Source: Streptomyces chartreusis
GTDB taxonomy: Bacteria; Actinomycetota; Actinomycetes; Streptomycetales; Streptomycetaceae
Direction of reading: 5' to 3'
DNA: 64,000 nucleotides
Assembly (NCBI RefSeq): GCF_008704715.1
Contig: NZ_CP023689.1
Coordinates: 9,672,001-9,736,000, forward strand
Shown piece after piece: positions 50,880 through 60,195 of the stretch. Within the stretch, counting starts at the first letter, position 1. Each line of letters opens with the position of its first letter. Made by a program: the position numbers and the translations under genes. The notes under the pieces are model-generated. The model made no database searches and was not told the origin of the DNA. It worked only from the letters and a program-made list of their open reading frames with translations.

Positions 50880-53800
50880 ATGACGACCTTCGCCAGTGCC
50901 GAATCCCGTTCGCACGAAGGTGAACGCGACGGGGTACCGGTCGACCCGCGACGGCGTTACCAGGCCACGGCCGGTCGCGTGCAGCTCACCGGCATACAGG
51001 CACTGGCGCGGCTGCCGATCGACCAGCACCGGCGCGATCTCGCCGCCGGCAAGGACGTCGCCACCTTCATCTCCGGTTACGAGGGTTCGCCGCTGGCCGG
51101 CTACGACCTGGAGCTGGGCCGTCTGCGATCCCTGCTGGACGCCAACGACGTGCGGCACGTGCCGGGCCTCAACGAGGAGGCCGCGGCGACCGCGGTGCAG
51201 GGCAGCCAGTTGGTCAACACCCTCGACGGCGCCACACGCGACGGCGTACTCGGCATCTGGTACGGCAAGGCACCCGGCCTGGACCGGGCCACCGACGCCC
51301 TGCGGCACGGCAACCTCATGGGCGCCCACCCCACGGGCGGCGCCCTGGTGCTCGTGGGCGACGACCCGGCCGCGAAGTCGTCCAGCGTGCCCTGTTCGTC
51401 GGAACTGGCGCTGATGGACCTCGCCGTCCCGTACCTCTACCCGGCCGACTCACAGGAGGTGCTGGACCTCGGACTGCACGCGGTGGCGCTGTCCCGCGCC
51501 AGCGGTCTCTGGGCCGGACTGAAGATCGTGACCGCGGTCGCCGACGGCTCCTCGCTCGTCGACCTCGGAACCGAGCGTCCGGCGCCGGTCCTTCCCGCGG
51601 GTTCGGGGCGTCATCAGCCGACCGCACGCCTCCTGCAGCCCACCCTCGGTCCGCTGGAACGGGATCTGATGACGACCCGGCTGCGGCTCGCCCGGGAGTA
51701 CTGCCGACTCAACCGGCTCAACCGGATCGAACTGCGCGGCGACGACGACATCATGGGCATCGTCGCCTCCGGCCGCACCTACCGCGAGCTTCGTGCCGCG
51801 CTCGACCGGCTCGGCCTGACCGACGCACGGCTCACCGATGCCGGCATCCGCCTCGTCAAGATCTCGATGCCCTACCCCATGGACACCGAGACGATCGTCG
51901 ACTTCGCCGACGGACTCGACCGGATCATCGTCGTCGAGGAGAAGCGCTCCTTCATCGAGACCGCGGTGCGCGAAGCCCTCTACGGGCGCCCCGGTGCGCC
52001 ACGGGTCCTGGGCAAGGAGGACGAGCAGGGCAGGGAACTGATCCCGTCGTACGGCGAACTGGACGCCGACACCCTCGTGCGCCCCCTCGCCCGTGAACTC
52101 GCCGCCCAAGGCGTCCCCGTGAAGCGCCAGCACCCCGGGCGCATCGACGGCCGCACCCAGCTCCCGGTGATCAGCCTTCCCAAGCGAGCCCCCTACTTCT
52201 GCTCCGGGTGCCCGCACAACAGCTCCACCAAGGTGCCCGACGACTCGCTGGTCGGCGGCGGCATCGGCTGTCACGCCATGGTCCTGCTCATGGACGAGGA
52301 ACAGGTCGGCGCCGTCACAGGCCTCTCCCAGATGGGCGGCGAGGGCCTCCAGTGGATCGGCATGGCGCCGTACATCGAGCGCGGGCACTACCTCCAGAAC
52401 CTCGGTGACGGCACCTTCGACCACTCCGGCTCGCTGGCCATCAGGGCGGCCGTGGCCGCCGGGGTGAACATCACCTACAAGCTGCTCTACAACTCCGCCG
52501 TGGCCATGACCGGCGGCCAGAGCGCCGTCGGTGCCATGGACCTCCGCCAGATCGTGGACGTCCTGCGAGCCGAGAAGGTGGCCCGGATCATCGTCACCAC
52601 CGACGACGTCCGCCGGACCCGGCGCGCGCGGCTGCCGCACGACGTGAAGGTGTGGGACCGAGGCCGGATGGACGAGGCCCAGCGTGAGCTGGCCGGGACG
52701 CCCGGCGTCACCGTCCTGGTGCACGACCAGGAGTGCGCCACCGAGAAGCGGCGCAAGTGGAAGCGCGGCAAGCTCGACAAGCCCACCACCCGAGTGTTCA
52801 TCAACGAGCGCATCTGCGAGGGCTGCGGCGACTGCGGACACAAGTCCAACTGCCTGTCGGTCCAGCCCGTCGAGACCGAGTTCGGCCGCAAGACCCAGAT
52901 CCACCAGGCGTCGTGCAACGTCGACTACAGCTGTCTGAAGGGCGACTGCCCGGCGTTCATGACGATCACGGGCGTCGAATCGGCGAAGAGCGCCGCCGAC
53001 GGTACGTCCCACGATCCGCGGGTGCTCGGTGACGCCCCCCTTCCCGACCCCGTCCCCACCGTCACGGGCGACTTCGGCGTACGACTGACCGGAGTCGGCG
53101 GTACCGGCGTGGTGACCGTCTCCCAGATCCTCGCCACCGCGGGCCTGCTCGCCGGCTGGACGCCGCGCTCGCTGGACCAGACCGGACTGGCGCAGAAGGG
53201 CGGCGCGGTCGTCTCCGACATCCGCTTCCACCGTGCGGGGGAGGGGCGTACCAACAAACTGGGCGCCGGCGAGTGCGACCTCTACCTCGGCTGCGACATC
53301 CTGGTGGCCGCCGACGAAGCCAACCTCACCGTGACCTCGCCCGACCGGACGGTCGCGGTGCTCAACACCGCGCGGGTCGCGACCGGTCACATGGTCGCCG
53401 ACGTCCGTCAGACCTTCCCCGACACCGCGGCCATGAGTGAGCGGCTGCTGGCGCGGGTGCGCCCCGGCGCGGAGGTCCTGGACGCGCGGGAGACGGTGCT
53501 GGCGCTGCTGGGCGACGACCAGTACCTCAACACCTTCCTGATCGGCGTCGGCTTCCAGCTGGGCGCCCTGCCGCTGTCGGCCGACGCCATCGAGGAGGCG
53601 GTCCGCATCAACGGCGTCGCGGTCGAGGCCAACCTCCAGGCGTTCCGCTACGGCCGGCTGTGGGTCGAGGACCGGAGCGCGGTGGCGGCCTCGCTTCCGG
53701 CCGATGACTCCCGTACACCGGCGGTCGCGCCCTTGGCCGCCGACACCACGCCGCTCGTGACGGGCCTAGTGCGCGAGTTGACGGCATATCAGGACGCGCG

Positions 53801-54359
53801 GTACGCCGCCCGCTACGCCGAGACGGTGGCCGCTGTCCGTGAGCGCGAGCGGGAGATCGTGCCCGGGGCCGAGGACCTGACCATGGCCGTGGCCACGAAC
53901 CTGTTCAAGCTGATGGCCTACAAGGACGAGTACGAAGTGGCCCGTCTCGCCCTCGACGAGGGTGTCGCAGCCGAGGTGACCGAGCAGTTCGGCCCCGGGG
54001 CGCGGGCGCAGTGGAACCTGCAGCCGCCGGTACTGCGAGCCCTCGGCATGCGGCGCAAGATCCGGCTCGGCGGCTGGTTCCGGCCCGGGTTCACCGCCCT
54101 GTACGGCATGCGGCGACTGCGGGGAACCGCTCTGGACCCCTTCGGCCGGGCCCACGTGCGCAAGGTCGAGCGCGAGCTCCTCGACGACTACGCCGAGCGC
54201 GTCACCCACCTGCTCGCCGGTCTCACCCCCGCCAATCACGCGGTGGCCGTCCAGATCGCCTCGCTGCCCGACATGGTCCGCGGGTTCGAGGAGGTCAAGC
54301 TCCGCAACGTCGAGGAGTACCGCGTCCGTCTGCGGGAACTGATCGAGCGGTTCGACTGA
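50880..54359 (+). CDS. Fused indolepyruvate ferredoxin oxidoreductase
   Basis: A 1159-residue single-chain 2-oxoacid:ferredoxin oxidoreductase (fused alpha-gamma type) that decarboxylates arylpyruvates to aryl-acetyl-CoA with ferredoxin. AGGAGG four bases before ATG gives the start. The pyrimidine domain is at about 30-240 (SGYEGSPLAGYDLELG and HGNLMGAHPTGGALVLVGDDP). The TPP-binding domain is at about 430-620 (YFCSGCPHNSSTKVP, GGGIGCHAMVLLMDEE, NSAVAMTGGQSAVGAMD). A Fe-S cluster segment with Cys646, Cys649, Cys652 and Cys658 follows (CEGCGDCGHKSNC), with further Cys at 679-694. The gamma domain is from about 735 (LTGVGGTGVVTVSQILATAGL). Such large forms work in aerobes in amino-acid catabolism. 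The Lrp gene upstream is the likely regulator. Confidence 0.9.
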   Translation: MTTFASAESRSHEGERDGVPVDPRRRYQATAGRVQLTGIQALARLPIDQHRRDLAAGKDVATFISGYEGSPLAGYDLELGRLRSLLDANDVRHVPGLNEEAAATAVQGSQLVNTLDGATRDGVLGIWYGKAPGLDRATDALRHGNLMGAHPTGGALVLVGDDPAAKSSSVPCSSELALMDLAVPYLYPADSQEVLDLGLHAVALSRASGLWAGLKIVTAVADGSSLVDLGTERPAPVLPAGSGRHQPTARLLQPTLGPLERDLMTTRLRLAREYCRLNRLNRIELRGDDDIMGIVASGRTYRELRAALDRLGLTDARLTDAGIRLVKISMPYPMDTETIVDFADGLDRIIVVEEKRSFIETAVREALYGRPGAPRVLGKEDEQGRELIPSYGELDADTLVRPLARELAAQGVPVKRQHPGRIDGRTQLPVISLPKRAPYFCSGCPHNSSTKVPDDSLVGGGIGCHAMVLLMDEEQVGAVTGLSQMGGEGLQWIGMAPYIERGHYLQNLGDGTFDHSGSLAIRAAVAAGVNITYKLLYNSAVAMTGGQSAVGAMDLRQIVDVLRAEKVARIIVTTDDVRRTRRARLPHDVKVWDRGRMDEAQRELAGTPGVTVLVHDQECATEKRRKWKRGKLDKPTTRVFINERICEGCGDCGHKSNCLSVQPVETEFGRKTQIHQASCNVDYSCLKGDCPAFMTITGVESAKSAADGTSHDPRVLGDAPLPDPVPTVTGDFGVRLTGVGGTGVVTVSQILATAGLLAGWTPRSLDQTGLAQKGGAVVSDIRFHRAGEGRTNKLGAGECDLYLGCDILVAADEANLTVTSPDRTVAVLNTARVATGHMVADVRQTFPDTAAMSERLLARVRPGAEVLDARETVLALLGDDQYLNTFLIGVGFQLGALPLSADAIEEAVRINGVAVEANLQAFRYGRLWVEDRSAVAASLPADDSRTPAVAPLAADTTPLVTGLVRELTAYQDARYAARYAETVAAVREREREIVPGAEDLTMAVATNLFKLMAYKDEYEVARLALDEGVAAEVTEQFGPGARAQWNLQPPVLRALGMRRKIRLGGWFRPGFTALYGMRRLRGTALDPFGRAHVRKVERELLDDYAERVTHLLAGLTPANHAVAVQIASLPDMVRGFEEVKLRNVEEYRVRLRELIERFD

Positions 54360-54393
54360 CACTGCGGGTCCGCCAGGGGCGGAAACCGGAACC

Positions 54394-54430
54394 CGTCCCA
54401 AGAGCCGCTCTGCCAGCGGCCCTTGGGACG
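54394..54430 (+). terminator. Hairpin terminator of the IOR gene
   Basis: CGTCCCAAGAGCCGCT pairs with AGCGGCCCTTGGGACG over 16 bp with one G-U wobble and a five-base loop, 35 bases after the stop codon. Confidence 0.85.
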
Positions 54431-54457
54431 GTCCCTTCGCGTCACGTAGGCTGATCC

Positions 54458-55109
54458 GTGATCCGCACGCGTGTCGGCCACCGTGCCTTCGCATGGGCTC
54501 CCGAGGATGTGCCGCCGGTGCCCCTGCCGGGAAACTCAGTGGCACCTTTCCCGGTCACCGCTGGAACATGGCCACGTGCAGCTTCCCTGACGGAGCAGAG
54601 GTGTCGCTGGAAACCGGGCTGGAACTGGTGCGCGTCATGTTGCGCGACGGCGGCGCCTGGTGCCGGCTGGAAGTGGAAGACACATTCGCGGTGAACGTCG
54701 GGTGGGACCAGTACCTCTACGTCGGCAGCGACCGGCCCTGCCACGGAGCACTCGCCCGCATCCGCGAGCTCGGGCTGTTCCCGGAGGCATGGATGCTTCT
54801 CCCGACGACTTCGAGCCCGAGGAGGGCGGCGTCCGACGGCCGGGCGACGACGACTTCTGGGCCGGCCTGCACGAGGCAGTCGTCCAGGGCAACGCCGCAC
54901 TCCTGGAAGAGATCTACCTCCAGAACGCCTCTCGCTGGCATCGCCTCACCGGCGACACCATCGAAACGGTCCGTGCCGGGCTCGCTCCCCGTGGCCGACT
55001 GGCCGTATGGCCGGACCTCTCCAGGCCGACCGGGCCCTGGGCGACCTGGACCGATGAGCACTCGCGTCCAGCCAAAGGCTTCGGCCTCGTGGCGTCGCTC
55101 GACGACTGA
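54458..55109 (+). pseudogene. Frameshifted gene of unknown family
   Basis: Coding-like sequence continues through three different frames. From GTG 54458 one frame gives VGHRAFAWAPEDVPPVPLPG and PFPVTAGTW. Around 54555 the coding pattern moves to the frame reading GHRWNMATCSFPDGAEVSLETGLELV, RDGGAWCRLEVED and GWDQYLYVGSDRPCHGALARIRELGLFPE. Near 54788 it moves again to MDASPDDFEPEEGGVRRPGDDDFWAGL and NASRWHRLTGDTIETVRAGLAPRGRLAVWPDLS, ending at a TGA at 55107. G/C-rich third positions follow the same switches. The simplest reading is one gene broken by two indels, or two sequencing errors. No function is recognised. Two overlapping genes (the second starting at ATG 54789) is the alternative. 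Confidence 0.5.
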
Positions 55110-55340
55110 CGGGACAAACAAGCACGTGTGAGTGGGCACGGGACACATCTCCCCACGGTGCGAGTCCGTTTACGAAATCGAGATCACACCGCACGTCATC
55201 GCCCACAACCTCCTATGGGGCTCATGTGTCTAGGAACGACTCATGATCACGAACAGCTGCCTACGGCCGCCGCACCTCCTGGTCAGGTCGGGCCATACAG
55301 CACATGGCCGTGGTGTCAGCGTTCGAAGAGAGGACTTGCC

Positions 55341-55988
55341 GTGCCCGGTCTCAGAGGTACGTCGGTGACAGTGGTGGTGGGCGGAATCCTGCTGCTGGCA
55401 GGGTGCCAGGAATCGTCGGGCCCCCGTGCCGACGCCGACGCCCCCTCTTCGTCCTCCCCTTCACTGACCGGGTCGCCCAGCCCTTCTTCGAGCAGCGCGG
55501 CCACCGGCAAGCCCTCGCGGTCCGCCGTCGCCACCACAGCACCGGCGACCGCCGCACGTACACCGACGCCCACCTCTACCAAGGCGGCAGCCGCCACTCC
55601 GACGCGGGCGCCCGCCACGCCCGCGAGCCGGCCCGGCTGCCGCAATCTGGCGGCAAGTGTTGAGGTGAAAGCGGCCGTGACCGAGGCGTACCGGCGTGCC
55701 TTTCCACGTTTCGTCCATGTCCAGCCTGCGCCGGACCAGTTCTTCTACGGCCAGTGCGACGGCGTCCGTTACGCCGCCACCCGCTTCCAGGCCACCTCCG
55801 GCGCGACCCAGGAGGAACTCGTGGGCATGCAGGACGAGGGCAGCGTCACCAAGTACTTCCGCAGCGCGACCGGGAGCGGCTGGAGTTATCTCACCAGCGA
55901 CGCGTTCCCCCGCGGCGCACACGGCTGCGGCGATGTGCCGGCCATCCCAGAGGCCCTCTCCGCAGCCTGGGGGAACTGCGCGATGTGA
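55341..55988 (+). CDS. Putative lipoprotein with Ser/Thr/Pro-rich linker
   Basis: A 215-residue lipoprotein starting at GTG 55341, with GAGAGGA six bases upstream; a longer reading from 55128 has no ribosome binding site. The lipobox is LLAGC (about residues 18-22). Residues 25-100 are Ser/Thr/Ala/Pro-rich. The C-terminal domain of about 110 residues has four Cys, a helix (AAVTEAYRRAFPRF) and beta strands (FFYGQCDGVRYAATRFQATSG, GSGWSYLTSDAFPRGAHGCG). No known family is recognised; the length and layout match other exported DUF lipoproteins of the genus. Confidence 0.65.
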   Translation: MPGLRGTSVTVVVGGILLLAGCQESSGPRADADAPSSSSPSLTGSPSPSSSSAATGKPSRSAVATTAPATAARTPTPTSTKAAAATPTRAPATPASRPGCRNLAASVEVKAAVTEAYRRAFPRFVHVQPAPDQFFYGQCDGVRYAATRFQATSGATQEELVGMQDEGSVTKYFRSATGSGWSYLTSDAFPRGAHGCGDVPAIPEALSAAWGNCAM

Positions 55989-56156
55989 CCATCCCCGGCT
56001 GCCGGCCCGGATCCTGATCCGGCTGCTGCGCGGCGCCGACGCCGCGGAGACCGCCGCCCCGCAGCCCGTTGGTGCCGCGGAACGACGTGAGCGTCCGACC
56101 GCGACCCACCGTCCGTCACCGGCGCTGCTGTTCCTGGAGTGAGCCCGGTCAAGCCC

Positions 56157-58556
56157 TCACAGGAATCGCCACAGATGATCGGCCGTGCCGTTGTCGTCGA
56201 ACTGGACCACCTGTGCGCTGTCGGCGGTCGACATGCGGTCCACGCCCAGCACCTTGTTGCTGTTCTTGTTGAGGACGCGGTACCAGCCGTCGCCGTTGTC
56301 GATCAGCTTCCAGAGGTGATCGGCGGTTCCGTTGTCCTCGAACTGCACGACGACGGCGCTGTTCTGCGTGGACATGCGGTCGACGCCGAGGACCTTTCCG
56401 CTGTGGCCGTTGCGGATCAGGTACCAGCCGTCGCCCTTGTCGATGAGCTGCCAGGCGTGGTCGCCGGTGCCGGTGTTGGCGAACTGCACGACACGGGCGC
56501 TGTTGTCCGTCGACATCCCGTCCACGGCGGCGACCTTGCCGCTGTGCTGGTTCGCGAGACGCCGGAAGGGCGGTTCCGGGGTCCACTGCCTGCCGTCGGG
56601 GGCCGCCGTGGGGAACGAGGTGATTCGAAGCCGGGCCGCGCCCGAGGGGACGAGGGTGACTGTTTCCACGGCTGCGGAGCTGCGGGCCGGGCTGTCCTGG
56701 AGAGGGGCGACGACGTGCTCGTCGTCCGCGGTCCACTCGGGAATGCGCCGTGCCTGCGCCGAGATCCGTACGGGCGAGGCCTGGGGAGTGAAGGGTTGGT
56801 CCGGTACGGCCGAACCGGTCCGCGTGAAGTCGAGCTGCGTGTCCGGGACCAGGCCGTAGTTCCACGGGGTGGTGGCGTGGACCTCGTAGGCGGGGAAGAT
56901 GTCGGTGCCGCCGATACGGTCGTAGCGTTCGCCGAGGTCCAGGGAGTATGTGAGCGGCCCTCTCTCGACGCTCACCGAACCGTGCTGACCGGGCCAGGTG
57001 CGCAGGCGGGTCTGCTGGGGGAAGCGGACGCGGACGACGTCGCCTTCGCGCCAGGTGCGTTCCACGCGTGCCCACGAAGGGCCGTCCGAGGCGGCGACCG
57101 CAGCGCCGTTCACGCGGAGCTCCGGACCGCGGCACCAGCCGGGGATGCGCAGGTGCAGGGGGAACCGCACCGGGCGGGGCGTGGAGACGGTGAGGGTGAC
57201 CGTGTCCCCGAAGGGGTAGTCGGTGGTCTCGGCGATCGTCACGGTCGTGCCGCCCGCGACCTGGGTGCGGACGGTGTTGGGCGCGTAGAGCGCGGCGGCG
57301 AGTCCGCCGTCGGGGGTGCCGAGCCAGAGCTCCTCGGTGAAGTACGGCCATCCCATGCCGTAGTTGTGGGGGCAGCAGCGGTACTGGTCGACGCCGGCCT
57401 GGAACGCCTGCATGGCGAACCCGTTCTGGAACTGCCCCTGCGTCTTGGTCCGGTTGTCGAGGTCGATGCTGTTGGCGCTCGTGATGTAGTGGATGGATGT
57501 GCCACGCGGGTCGAGGGACGCGGGGAGCATGTTGAACGCCAGGTCCTCGCAGCGGTCCGCCCACACGGGATCACCGGTGATCCGCGTCAGCAGCTCGTGG
57601 CTGGCCATGAACTCGACGATGCCGCAGGTCTCGAACCCCTGGCGGGGGTCCGTGAAACCGGGCCGGTAGTTCTCGTCCCCGGCCATCCCGCCACCGGGGA
57701 ACCTGCCGTACTCGGCCATGACGGAGTCGTAGGCCCGGTACGTCGCCCGGGTGAGGTCGGCGGACTCGACCAGCTGCGCGTACTGGGCGGGTTCACGGAA
57801 GCCCTGGGCGATGTTCACGTTGTGCCGGCTGGGCGTGGCGCCGGTCCAGTCGGCTCCGTAGGTGTGCATCTTGGCCGCGAGGTCGAGCAGGAACGCCTCA
57901 CCGGTACGCCGGTAGAGCCATACGGCGATGTCGAGGCCGTCGCCCCAGCGATAGGACACCCAGCTGGTGTTGAAGGCACCCGGCCCCTGGGCGTTCATGA
58001 AGCGGAGGAAGCGGACCAGGAAGGGCACCACGCGCTGATCGCCGGTGTACTCCTCGTGGCTGCGCAGGGCTTGCAGCAGCGGCAGGAAGGGCCAGAAGTC
58101 GGGGCCGCCGTTGAGGGAGGTGCGCAGGGCGCGCGGTCCGAAGAACCCGTCGCTCTGCTGCGTGGCGAGGATGGCGTCCACCCATTCGCGCGATCTGGCC
58201 AGTGCGGCGGAGTCGCGTGTGGCGATGGCCAGCGGAATGTAGCCGCGCAGCCAGTAGGGGACCTCCTCCCAGGCATTGCGCTCGGGGTGCACCCAGCCGG
58301 TCGCCGAGAAGTCGAGGAAGTGGGAGCCGGACTCGAAGCGGCCGCACAGACCGTCGAGTTGAAGTCGGAGCTGCCCGGCGAGCCAGCCACGGGCGGTGAC
58401 GCTGCCCGGCCGAAGCCTGTGGAACTTGTCGGGCACGCGGGTCTCCGCCGACGGAGCGGGCGCCGCGGCCGCGACTCCGGCGAACGGGGTGCCGAGAGCC
58501 ACGGCTCCCAGCGAGAACGAGCCCGCGCCCAGCAACGCCCGTCTGCTGATGGACAT
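56157..58556 (-). CDS. Tat-exported GH127 beta-L-arabinofuranosidase with ricin-type lectin tail
   Basis: A 799-residue exported enzyme starting at ATG 58556 with a Tat signal (SRRALLG). The (alpha/alpha)6 barrel at about 40-430 has the zinc-thiolate site of GH127: Glu309 and Cys311 in GFETCGIVEF, and Cys394-Cys395 in YRCCPHNYG. This matches the Glu-x-Cys ... Cys-Cys pattern of Bifidobacterium HypBA1, in which the first Cys of the pair is the nucleophile. Beta-sandwich domains follow to about 660. The C-terminus (about 675-799) has three ricin-B-like repeats, each with SGK(V)LGVD or similar and a QF..NGT.DHLW end. Related GH146 enzymes cannot be excluded. It removes beta-L-arabinofuranose from arabinan, AGP or extensin side chains. 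Two operators lie upstream. Confidence 0.9.
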   Translation of the reverse strand: MSISRRALLGAGSFSLGAVALGTPFAGVAAAAPAPSAETRVPDKFHRLRPGSVTARGWLAGQLRLQLDGLCGRFESGSHFLDFSATGWVHPERNAWEEVPYWLRGYIPLAIATRDSAALARSREWVDAILATQQSDGFFGPRALRTSLNGGPDFWPFLPLLQALRSHEEYTGDQRVVPFLVRFLRFMNAQGPGAFNTSWVSYRWGDGLDIAVWLYRRTGEAFLLDLAAKMHTYGADWTGATPSRHNVNIAQGFREPAQYAQLVESADLTRATYRAYDSVMAEYGRFPGGGMAGDENYRPGFTDPRQGFETCGIVEFMASHELLTRITGDPVWADRCEDLAFNMLPASLDPRGTSIHYITSANSIDLDNRTKTQGQFQNGFAMQAFQAGVDQYRCCPHNYGMGWPYFTEELWLGTPDGGLAAALYAPNTVRTQVAGGTTVTIAETTDYPFGDTVTLTVSTPRPVRFPLHLRIPGWCRGPELRVNGAAVAASDGPSWARVERTWREGDVVRVRFPQQTRLRTWPGQHGSVSVERGPLTYSLDLGERYDRIGGTDIFPAYEVHATTPWNYGLVPDTQLDFTRTGSAVPDQPFTPQASPVRISAQARRIPEWTADDEHVVAPLQDSPARSSAAVETVTLVPSGAARLRITSFPTAAPDGRQWTPEPPFRRLANQHSGKVAAVDGMSTDNSARVVQFANTGTGDHAWQLIDKGDGWYLIRNGHSGKVLGVDRMSTQNSAVVVQFEDNGTADHLWKLIDNGDGWYRVLNKNSNKVLGVDRMSTADSAQVVQFDDNGTADHLWRFL

Positions 58557-58594
58557 GTGGATGACCTGCCTTCCGGAAAGGAGCCGGTGAGGGG

Positions 58595-58606
58595 GACAAC
58601 GTTGTC
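58595..58606. promoter_or_regulatory. LacI-type operator GACAACGTTGTC, GH127 proximal site
   Basis: A perfect 12-bp palindrome 39 bases upstream of the GH127 start, placed to block transcription or its start. Confidence 0.75.
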
Positions 58607-58664
58607 TCGGCTTCAGGCGCACTGGCAGCGCGGCTGAAGCAGGCGCATTGGCGGCGCGCGTCTC

Positions 58665-58676
58665 TACAACGTTGGA
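58665..58676. promoter_or_regulatory. Second CAACGTTG site, GH127 distal
   Basis: TACAACGTTGGA with the same palindromic core CAACGTTG, centred 70 bp from the proximal site, about seven helical turns, so both could be bound by one repressor tetramer with a loop. Confidence 0.6.
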
Positions 58677-58784
58677 AATGCGCGCCATTGGCATGACAGC
58701 ATGCCCACAGGGACCTGTCCAGAGGTAGCGCACCAAAGCAGGTGCGGGCGGCCGGACGACTGCCCGACCGGCAGGAATGGCCGG

Positions 58785-59273
58785 CTACGAATCCGAGCGC
58801 AGCCCCAGCGCGCTGTGCTGAATCACCCCGGCGGGCGCGTCGGCCGCCCCGCGCTCCCGGCGCGTCAACTCGACCATCCTCGCGCGGAGGTCTTGCGCCG
58901 ATTCGCCCAGCACAATGGCGCTGATCACCAGCTCCAGCATGAGGCAGTCGTAGGCGTCGTCCGAGTTTCGGTATCGCTTGGGATCGCGTTCCACGACCGC
59001 GCGAGCGATCCGCCAACCACCCCCGTCCACTGGTGCGAAGGTCGCCTCGAAGACACCGCGACCGGTCCAGCTCCGGTGCAGGAAGACGACCTCGCCTTCC
59101 GCGAAGACGTTCCACTTCTCGTCCATGTCCCGCGCCGCGTAGCCGTGCTGGATGCGCTCCCAGTCCTCATCCGACCAGATGCGCTCAGGCAGTTGCGGCA
59201 TCGGCTGAGGGGTGGATATCGGCTTGAGGCGACGAGAAAGAGCGGACCGGGTCACACGTTCGGCAGCGGGCAT
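58785..59273 (-). CDS. Hypothetical protein
   Basis: A 162-residue cytosolic protein beginning MPAAERVTRSALS. A mixed alpha/beta middle (WNVFAEGEVVFLHRSWTGRGVFEATFAPVDGGGWRIARAVVE) and a helical C-terminus (NSDDAYDCLMLELVISAIVLGESAQDLRARMVEL) are visible. No domain or catalytic motif is recognised; similar proteins appear in Streptomyces without assigned roles. It is nine bases downstream of the STM4011-like gene on the same strand and could be the last gene of that operon. Confidence 0.6.
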   Translation of the reverse strand: MPAAERVTRSALSRRLKPISTPQPMPQLPERIWSDEDWERIQHGYAARDMDEKWNVFAEGEVVFLHRSWTGRGVFEATFAPVDGGGWRIARAVVERDPKRYRNSDDAYDCLMLELVISAIVLGESAQDLRARMVELTRRERGAADAPAGVIQHSALGLRSDS

Positions 59274-59282
59274 GCGGTGATC

Positions 59283-60185
59283 TTACGTAACGAGCCGGCT
59301 GCTCCGGGGCGTGATGGTCACGGCCTGGGCGGGCTGTGGTTCGCCGGGGCGGGCCGGGACGCGCTCCAGGACTCCGCCGGCGAACACGTCGTAGAGCGGG
59401 AGCGTTTCGAGGTGGACGTAGCCGATGTGGCAGTCGCAGACCGCCAGTGGGCAGGGGCGGGGGCGCAGGGCGGCGCGGTAGGAGTCGTCGTAGAGGTTGC
59501 CGAGTTCGGCCCGTACGAAGTGGCAGCGGCGGACGGTGCCGTCCCCGTCGACCGAGATCACCGACTCTCCGGTGCGGCAGGGCAGGCCGCCGCTGGCGTG
59601 CGGGTGGCGGCTGTAGGGGAAGAGGGGGTCGAGCGCGGTCCAGTGGTCGGCCTCGGCGTCCTCGTAGGTGTGGCCCTCGGCTGCGTTGATCCAGAGGTAG
59701 ACGTGTCCAGGTAGCTCGGCGCGAAGGCTGCGGGCCGCCTCCAGGTGTTCCGGCAGGCCTACGACGCCGACGCTGAAACGGAACCCGCGGTCTGCGAGGT
59801 CACGGCACTTGGCCAGGAAGCGGTCGTAGGGGGTCTGGCCGGGGTGGTAGGTGCACCACAGGGCCAGGGTTTCCGGGTCGGCGTCGGCGAGCCAGTCGGT
59901 GCGGCAGCTGAGGTTGGTCTGGATGGCGACGCGGCGGATGTGCGGCAGGTGCGACAACTCGGCGAGGGCGCGCCGGTACCAGGAACGGACCAGGCCCTCG
60001 CCCCACGGCGTGAACAGCAGGGACAACTGGTCGTCGCTGTCGGCTGCCCAGCCGGTGAAGCGTTCCAGGGCGGCCCGGTCGGCGCGCAGTTGAGCGGTGG
60101 AGTCGCGTCGCTTGGCGAACGGGCAGTAGGGGCAGTCGTAGTCGCAGGAGGCGAGCGGGCCGCGGTAGAGGACGGTCATATCCAT
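59283..60185 (-). CDS. STM4011-family radical SAM protein
   Basis: A 300-residue radical SAM protein. The [4Fe-4S] motif is CDYDCPYC near residues 14-21, with Cys spaced CX3CX2C and followed by PFAKRR. A second Cys cluster lies near the C-terminus (VRRCHF and CPLAVCDCHIGYVHLET), typical of the STM4011 group, which may hold an extra cluster or metal. Its substrate is not known. The ATG of MDM (60185 or 60179) follows the STM4012 gene by only about ten bases. It is the last member of a five-gene cassette named after Salmonella STM4011-STM4015. Confidence 0.85.
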   Translation of the reverse strand: MDMTVLYRGPLASCDYDCPYCPFAKRRDSTAQLRADRAALERFTGWAADSDDQLSLLFTPWGEGLVRSWYRRALAELSHLPHIRRVAIQTNLSCRTDWLADADPETLALWCTYHPGQTPYDRFLAKCRDLADRGFRFSVGVVGLPEHLEAARSLRAELPGHVYLWINAAEGHTYEDAEADHWTALDPLFPYSRHPHASGGLPCRTGESVISVDGDGTVRRCHFVRAELGNLYDDSYRAALRPRPCPLAVCDCHIGYVHLETLPLYDVFAGGVLERVPARPGEPQPAQAVTITPRSSRLVT

Positions 60186-60195
60186 GGCGGGCCGG

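Noticed and set aside
51450..53390. A 646-codon minus-strand frame
   Set aside because: Antisense shadow of the indolepyruvate ferredoxin oxidoreductase gene, which has all expected motifs.
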